Shown piece by piece: positions 53,709-58,022 of a stretch of 58,022 bases of DNA. The stretch comes from Phycisphaerae bacterium (GTDB taxonomy: Bacteria; Planctomycetota; Phycisphaerae; UBA1845), in contig JAFGJQ010000296.1 in assembly GCA_016929015.1 (NCBI GenBank), forward strand, positions 1 through 58,022. The letters run 5' to 3'. How positions within the stretch are numbered: position 1 is the stretch's first letter; each line of letters begins with the position of its first letter. A program made the translations under genes and the position numbers. Below the pieces are notes generated by a model that saw nothing but the letters and a program-made list of their open reading frames with translations, did not search any database and was not told the origin of the DNA.

Positions 53709-53737
53709 TTGACGGGGTTCCACCGCCCACCTATCCT
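53709..53737 (+). promoter_or_regulatory. Sigma70-type promoter with almost no leader
   Basis: TTGACG (53709-53714) and TATCCT (53732-53737) are exactly 17 bases apart. The predicted transcription start (about 53744) is only a few bases before the ATG at 53748, so the message would be near-leaderless. Confidence 0.6.
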
Positions 53738-53747
53738 TTGCCCCTCA

Positions 53748-54806
53748 ATGGCAGCGGACGACCAGAAAGAAATCAACCTCGTTACGGGCGCGACCGGGCT
53801 GCTCGGCAGCCACATCGCCGAGCAGTTGCGTAAGCGCGGCAGGGCCGTGCGCGCCCTGGTCCGGCCGGGCAGCGACATCCAGTTCCTCAGTTCGATCGGC
53901 GTGGACCTGATGACCGGCGACATGACGGACCGCACCTCGCTCGATCGGGCGTGTCGCGGCGCGGCCACGGTGTATCACTCCGCCGCGAAGGTCGGGGACT
54001 GGGGCCCCTGGGAAGCCTTCCAGAAGATCACGATCGAAGGCACGGACCACCTGGTCAAGGCCGCCGTCGCCGCCAAGGTCAAGCGGTTCATCCACATCAG
54101 CTCCATCAGCGCGTACGGGCACGTCGACGGCAAGGGACTGGTCCTCGATGAAACGGCGCCGCTGGGGCAGAGCCTGTATCGCTGGGCCTACTACAGCCGC
54201 TCCAAGGTGGAGGCCGAACGGCTGGTTTGGGAGACGCACAAGGCGGGCAAGCTCAAGGCGACGGTGATTCGCCCAAGTTGGCTCTACGGCGAGCGGGACC
54301 GAACCACGATGGGGCGGCTGATCGCCTCCATCCGGTCGGGCAAGATCAAGCTGCTGGGCAAGGGTGACAACCGGCTGAGCCTGTCCCACGCGGCGAACGT
54401 GGCGGAGGCGTGCATCCTCGCCGCCGATTCAGACAAAGCCGTGGGCGAGGCGTACAACTGCAGCAACGACGGCGATATCACGCAGAAGCAGTACTTTGAC
54501 CTGATCGCCAAAACGCTGAACCAGCCGCCGATCCAGAAGAGCGTGCCGTACCCGGTGGCCCGGTTCGCGGCGTTCTGTCTGGAGTGCGTCGGACACCTGT
54601 TCAAGCTGACCAAGCCGCCGCTGGTCACACGGTACTCGGCCTGGCTGATGGGCCGGCATTCGTTCTTCGAGAACAGGAAGATCCGCGAGCATCTGGGCTG
54701 GTCACCGACGATCCCTTACGAAGAGGGCATTCCCGCCGCGGTCCGGCACTACCTCGACGAGCATCAAACCATCTCCCGCCGCCAACCGGCGGCGCCCAAG
54801 CCCTGA
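53748..54806 (+). CDS. NAD-dependent epimerase/3-beta-hydroxysteroid dehydrogenase-like SDR
   Basis: About 352 residues. It has TGATGLLGSHIAEQLRKRG, the GDMTDR region, HSAAKVGDWG, ISSISAYGHVDG and YYSRSKVEAERLV (Tyr/Lys), and PSWLYGERDRTTMGRLI. This extended SDR most resembles NAD-dependent epimerases and 3-beta-HSD-like isomerases that act on sterols, hopanoids or sugars. A membrane-associating hydrophobic stretch near 265-280 is weak. The start MAADDQKEIN is immediately downstream of a strong promoter. The substrate is not determined. Confidence 0.82.
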   Translation: MAADDQKEINLVTGATGLLGSHIAEQLRKRGRAVRALVRPGSDIQFLSSIGVDLMTGDMTDRTSLDRACRGAATVYHSAAKVGDWGPWEAFQKITIEGTDHLVKAAVAAKVKRFIHISSISAYGHVDGKGLVLDETAPLGQSLYRWAYYSRSKVEAERLVWETHKAGKLKATVIRPSWLYGERDRTTMGRLIASIRSGKIKLLGKGDNRLSLSHAANVAEACILAADSDKAVGEAYNCSNDGDITQKQYFDLIAKTLNQPPIQKSVPYPVARFAAFCLECVGHLFKLTKPPLVTRYSAWLMGRHSFFENRKIREHLGWSPTIPYEEGIPAAVRHYLDEHQTISRRQPAAPKP

Positions 54807-54813
54807 CAGCTCA

Positions 54814-54863
54814 GGCTGTAAACTGTGGACTGTAGGTCGCCGCAGGCGACTCGCCGTGGCGAG
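54814..54863 (+). repeat. Composite repeat: three heptamers plus repeat B double hairpin
   Basis: Heptamers GCTGTAA, ACTGTGG and ACTGTAG lead into GTCGCC-GCA-GGCGAC (54836-54850) and CTCGCC-GT-GGCGAG (54850-54863). The order and orientation match the minus-strand reading of 8246-8123. It lies just after the epimerase stop codon. Confidence 0.8.
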
Positions 54864-54886
54864 CTGTGGGAGGATCACGATAGGCG

Positions 54887-56260
54887 TCAGCCCGTCGCGC
54901 CGGCGCCGTTCGGAGGCGCGGCGGGCGGGGACGGCGCGGACGGGGCCCGGTGAAAGTCCCGGTCGGCCCAGGCCTTGCGAACGCGGTTCACATAGCGCTG
55001 CAGCGTCGACCGATCCTCATCCGGAACGGAAGCCTCGCGCTCGAGCATCCGGATGTGATCCACGTACTTCGCGCAGTCGGTGTCACGCCCGAGGCGGATG
55101 GCGATCGCCACCAACTGGTAAATCGCCCGGTACACCTGTACGCCGGCCACGTACCGAAACGCCAGCTTCAACAGATCGAAGGCCGTCGAGTACGGGTCCT
55201 CGCCCTCTGGCGCCGGAAGGTCCATCGTCTCGCGAATCTGAGCGATCCGCAGTTCGTAATTCGCCATGCGCACCAGCTCCACCGCATATTCGCGGTTGTT
55301 CGCGTCCCAAAGCGCGCGCGACGATTCGATGGCCAGCTTGTAGGAGCAAACGGCGTCCTGGGGCGTGCGCTTCTCGCTGAAGTAGCCGGACGAAAGGCCG
55401 ACCGCCAGCTTGCGCCTCTCGTCCGCCAGCGCCATCACGGCCTCCCGGACCGGCGGCGCGAACGGATGCGTCCGGCTCTTCTCATTTCCCGGATGAATGA
55501 AGTATTCCGCGTTGTTCGAGGAGAAGAAGCAGTCCGGACAGGTCATCACGTTCAACAAGTGAAAATTCACGAAATCAGCCCCGGGGATGGCCGAAACATA
55601 GACGGGAATGTCAAAGAAGCTGAGGTCCGTGATGACCTTGTTCGTCCGCAGAGTATAGCCGGGGAATACGCTCGGCTGGGCGTGAAACGCGCAGGCCGTA
55701 TCCGCCTCCAGCAACGACCGATTGCCCGCCACCGGTCGGGGGCGTCGGCGTCCGCCGGCTGCGGCGGGCAACGCTTCTCGCACTCCGGCCTTCGTCGGCC
55801 GTGCGGCATCCGCCGTCGCTGCCGCGCTCGGCGGCTCCGCGTGTTTCCGAGCGGCGCGGGCCTTGCCAACGGCCTCCATCACCTTGGGGACCAGCGTCTC
55901 GCGTGTGAAGGGCCTGATTACGATGGCGCGAACGCCGGCCCGCGCATAATCCGCCAGCCGGGCCTTGTCGCACGTCGCAGGGCACAACAGCAGCACCTCC
56001 AGCGGCGCCGCCCCGCTGCGCGGTTCCAGCCCACGGATCCAGTTCAACGTGTCGACCCGCGGCAGGTCCATGTCGAGCAACAGCACGTCCGGCCGAACCT
56101 GTTCGATGAACGGTGCAAGCCCGTATCGCCGATCGTAGGACACGATCTCAATGTCCGCTTCCGACCGCAGCAGCGCCGCGGCCGTTTCCGTATCCTCTTC
56201 TCCGCCGGCAATCACGACGCGCCCGGGCGCGCCGGCCCACGAACCTCCGTTTTGACCCAT
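54887..56260 (-). CDS. Receiver-domain protein with C-terminal CxxC domain (DUF2225-like)
   Basis: 457 residues. The N-terminal receiver (about 13-130) has an acidic pair Glu21/Glu22 and phospho-acceptor Asp63 in VLLLDMDLP. The conserved Lys is Arg in AIVIRPFT. After an Ala/Pro-rich linker comes a cysteine-containing region (CAFHAQPSVFPGYTLRTNK ... MTCPDCFF) that looks like DUF2225 and probably binds zinc. Helical repeats of TPR-like character follow (SYKLAIESSRALWDANNREYAVELVRMANYEL). No DNA-binding output is seen. It could be a scaffold or a partner for the kinase at 51301-52428. Confidence 0.7.
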   Translation of the reverse strand: MGQNGGSWAGAPGRVVIAGGEEDTETAAALLRSEADIEIVSYDRRYGLAPFIEQVRPDVLLLDMDLPRVDTLNWIRGLEPRSGAAPLEVLLLCPATCDKARLADYARAGVRAIVIRPFTRETLVPKVMEAVGKARAARKHAEPPSAAATADAARPTKAGVREALPAAAGGRRRPRPVAGNRSLLEADTACAFHAQPSVFPGYTLRTNKVITDLSFFDIPVYVSAIPGADFVNFHLLNVMTCPDCFFSSNNAEYFIHPGNEKSRTHPFAPPVREAVMALADERRKLAVGLSSGYFSEKRTPQDAVCSYKLAIESSRALWDANNREYAVELVRMANYELRIAQIRETMDLPAPEGEDPYSTAFDLLKLAFRYVAGVQVYRAIYQLVAIAIRLGRDTDCAKYVDHIRMLEREASVPDEDRSTLQRYVNRVRKAWADRDFHRAPSAPSPPAAPPNGAGATG

Positions 56261-56511
56261 ATCGCTTGTACGTCCCCGATAAAACCGCCACAGACAGCCA
56301 TACAGTCACGGCCGGCCATTCTACGGCGCTGTGGCCGGGGGCGCCTACCGCCGGCCGCACGCTACGGCGTGGGGTCTGCCAGACTCGCGACCACACCCTG
56401 CTTCCCGACCCCACCCCGCCGCCGCATTTCGCACCGACCGCGTGATCGGCGCCGATTCGTCCGCGACGGAACGGAATCCGACCGCCTCCACGCCGGGATC
56501 GGCCCCCGGAC

Positions 56512-56550
56512 TTGACACGCCGGGATCTGTCGACTATATTTATAGTCGAC
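56512..56550 (+). promoter_or_regulatory. Promoter and overlapping BlaI-type operator
   Basis: TTGACA (56512-56517) and TATATT (56535-56540) are 17 bases apart. A perfect palindrome with 10-base arms GTCGACTATA and TATAGTCGAC (56529-56550, central TT) overlaps the -10 element. BlaI/MecI/CopY repressors bind such palindromes; its position just before the BlaI gene indicates autorepression. Confidence 0.85.
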
Positions 56551-56604
56551 GTTGACCATCATCGACATACGCCGGGGCGGAAACGCCCCTTCGGAACCCG
56601 CCGA

Positions 56605-57021
56605 ATGGCCCGAAACCCGAAGAAACGCGACGCTCGCCGACCGGCCCTCAGCCCGCTGGAGCTTGAGGTCATGGACGTGGTCTGGAGTTTGGGTGAGTGT
56701 ACCTCGGCCCAGGTCACGGAGGCGTTCCAGCAGAAGAGAACACTCGCCCCGACCACCATCCGCACCGTGCTGACCAGCCTGCGCAAAAAGGGCTACGTCC
56801 GCCCGGTGCCCACCATCGAACGCCGGTTCCGCTTGCGTCCGGTGGTGCCGCGAGAGGTCGTGGCGCGACGGTCGCTTCGTGAACTGCTTGCCTCGCTTTT
56901 CGGCAACACACCCCGGAAAGCCATCGTCTGCCTGCTCGACGACCCGAACCTCACCGAGCAGGAACTCGACGAAATCCACCGCCTCATCGACGCACGCAAG
57001 CGAAAAGGACACCAGCCATGA
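56605..57021 (+). CDS. blaI: BlaI/MecI/CopY-family transcriptional repressor
   Basis: 138 residues. The winged-helix N-terminus is seen as LSPLELEVMDVVWSLGECTSAQVTEAF followed by APTTIRTVLTSLRKKGYV, the family signature, and a C-terminal dimerisation helix (EQELDEIHRLIDARKRKG). These repressors control beta-lactamase or copper genes and are inactivated when a BlaR1-like membrane protease cleaves them. The start at MARNPKKRD places the operator about 55 bases upstream. The stop overlaps the protease gene start by ATGA. Confidence 0.93.
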   Translation: MARNPKKRDARRPALSPLELEVMDVVWSLGECTSAQVTEAFQQKRTLAPTTIRTVLTSLRKKGYVRPVPTIERRFRLRPVVPREVVARRSLRELLASLFGNTPRKAIVCLLDDPNLTEQELDEIHRLIDARKRKGHQP

Positions 57022-58022
57022 CTCTGCCCCTGCCCGACCCCGCCCTCGCCGCCGGCCCGATGCTCTCCCGCTTGCTCGCATCCAGCGTGGAACTGGCGCT
57101 GCTGGCCATCCTGATGGGCCTCCTGATCCCGGTCGCCCGCATCCGATCGCCGCGCGTCGTCTGCCTGCTCTGGCTGATCGTGCTGCTCAAGCCGGTGCTG
57201 TCGCTTTCCTTCGGCAGCCCCCTGACCGTCGTCCGCCTGGAACCGGCCACAGCCGATACACGCGATTCGATGACCACATCCGCCGAACCCCTCTCGATGC
57301 AAGGCGATGCGCCACCGGCGGAGTGGTTCGCGGCGCCGCTACGATACGCAGCCACGGGTTCCGAGGCCCTCGCCGCGCCCCCGCCCAGCACACCGGCCCT
57401 GGCACCGCCTGTCGCCATCGTCACGAAGGCCGACCCGGCGTTCGCCGAGAACGAGCCGCTCCCGGCGGTCAGCGTGCTGCCCTGGATTTGGCTGGCGGGC
57501 GTGCTGGTCATGCTGATCGACTACATCGCCGGCAGACTGTGCCTGCGCGGAATCCTTCAGACCGCCCAGCCGGCGCCGGCGAAGCTGGCCGATCACTATG
57601 GCCGCATCGCCGCCCGGCTGGGCCTGCGTCAACCGCCGCAGCTTCTCATCACCGACGCGCTTGATTCTCCCGCCACCGCGGGCCTGTTGCGGCCGGCGGT
57701 GCTGCTGCCGACGTGGATGATGCACCAGGATGACGGCCCATCCATCGAGTGGTCGCTCCGGCACGAACTGACCCACTGGCGCTGGTTCGATCCGTGGCTC
57801 GTATTGGTCCGTGACGCGGTGCGCGCGGTGTTCTGGTTCCATCCGGCGGCCTGGTGGTCGGCCCGCCGTTTGACCGAATCGATGGAATTGGCGTGCGACC
57901 GGGCCGTCCTGCGCGACCCTCGCGAGGCGACGGATTACGCCGAACGTCTGCTGGCCATCCTTCAGCACGTGCGGTGTCGACGGGCCACCGCCATCTCCGG
58001 CGGGCTCTTCGCCACTCGCACC
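57018..58022 (+). CDS. BlaR1-like M56 membrane metallopeptidase (partial)
   Basis: At least 335 residues; the gene runs off the window end. The N-terminal membrane helices (LLASSVELALLAILMGLLIP, VVCLLWLIVLLKPVLSL) are followed by a long Ala/Pro-rich loop, a third helix (LPWIWLAGVLVMLIDY) and the cytosolic zinc protease motif HELTHW (His249, Glu250, His253), typical of M56 peptidases. It is translationally coupled to the BlaI repressor, giving the standard sensor-protease and repressor pair. The periplasmic sensor domain would be beyond the window, so the signal is unknown. It may not be beta-lactam. Confidence 0.9.
   Translation, partial: MTLPLPDPALAAGPMLSRLLASSVELALLAILMGLLIPVARIRSPRVVCLLWLIVLLKPVLSLSFGSPLTVVRLEPATADTRDSMTTSAEPLSMQGDAPPAEWFAAPLRYAATGSEALAAPPPSTPALAPPVAIVTKADPAFAENEPLPAVSVLPWIWLAGVLVMLIDYIAGRLCLRGILQTAQPAPAKLADHYGRIAARLGLRQPPQLLITDALDSPATAGLLRPAVLLPTWMMHQDDGPSIEWSLRHELTHWRWFDPWLVLVRDAVRAVFWFHPAAWWSARRLTESMELACDRAVLRDPREATDYAERLLAILQHVRCRRATAISGGLFATRT

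Overview
The window is a GC-rich bacterial chromosome segment, most likely from the Planctomycetota and probably the Phycisphaerae or a relative. This rests on several co-occurring hallmarks. There are short membrane proteins ending in the zinc ribbon CGYDLTGNVSGVCPECG. There is an exosortase with a PEP-CTERM protein, secreted enzymes with dockerin-like Asp-rich tails, and a pseudopilin-type protein with a C-terminal DGH motif. There is also a DUF1571-like lipoprotein and a BlaI/M56-peptidase pair. No rRNA, tRNA, CRISPR array, phage or transposase gene was seen.

Layout. 38-5264 (minus): a tightly coupled five-gene catabolic operon (HpaI-type aldolase, Gfo/Idh/MocA oxidoreductase, SDR, aldehyde dehydrogenase, D-threonine-aldolase-like PLP enzyme). 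5656-6641: two coupled zinc-ribbon membrane proteins. 6802-9376 (minus): threonine degradation (tdh, kbl), with intergenic repeats on both sides of kbl. 9416-13139 (minus): a LolA-like protein, a VTT-type membrane protein and a MacB-like ABC transporter. 13584-15383 (minus): a eukaryote-type (GT3) glycogen synthase. 15545-22612: mixed genes including a HAD phosphatase, a DUF4258/DUF2283 toxin-antitoxin-like pair, clpS, pdxJ and a degenerate SGNH protein.

22667-34200 (all minus): an exopolysaccharide locus. It has a Wza-like export lipoprotein, an exosortase, a Wzz/BY-kinase fusion, a DegT-type aminotransferase, UDP-xylose synthase, a specialised NusG paralogue, UDP-glucose dehydrogenase and two further sugar-nucleotide epimerases. 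Together these make and export UDP-glucuronate/xylose-derived glycans and can sort PEP-CTERM proteins to the surface.

34597-39300 (plus): a small lipoprotein, a secreted HEAT-repeat protein carrying a receiver-like insert, an RmlD-like reductase and a fumarase alpha subunit. 39358-48445: a surface-protein island of two clan GH-A glycoside hydrolases, one PEP-CTERM protein, one pseudopilin and one dockerin-tailed protein. Four of these share a C-terminal domain I cannot name. 48634-58022: sucC, lipoproteins, a PAS histidine kinase, a receiver protein, an NAD-dependent epimerase, and a BlaI/BlaR1-like regulatory pair with a clear operator-promoter.

The intergenic DNA carries several families of dispersed palindromic repeats, including one family inserted inside another.
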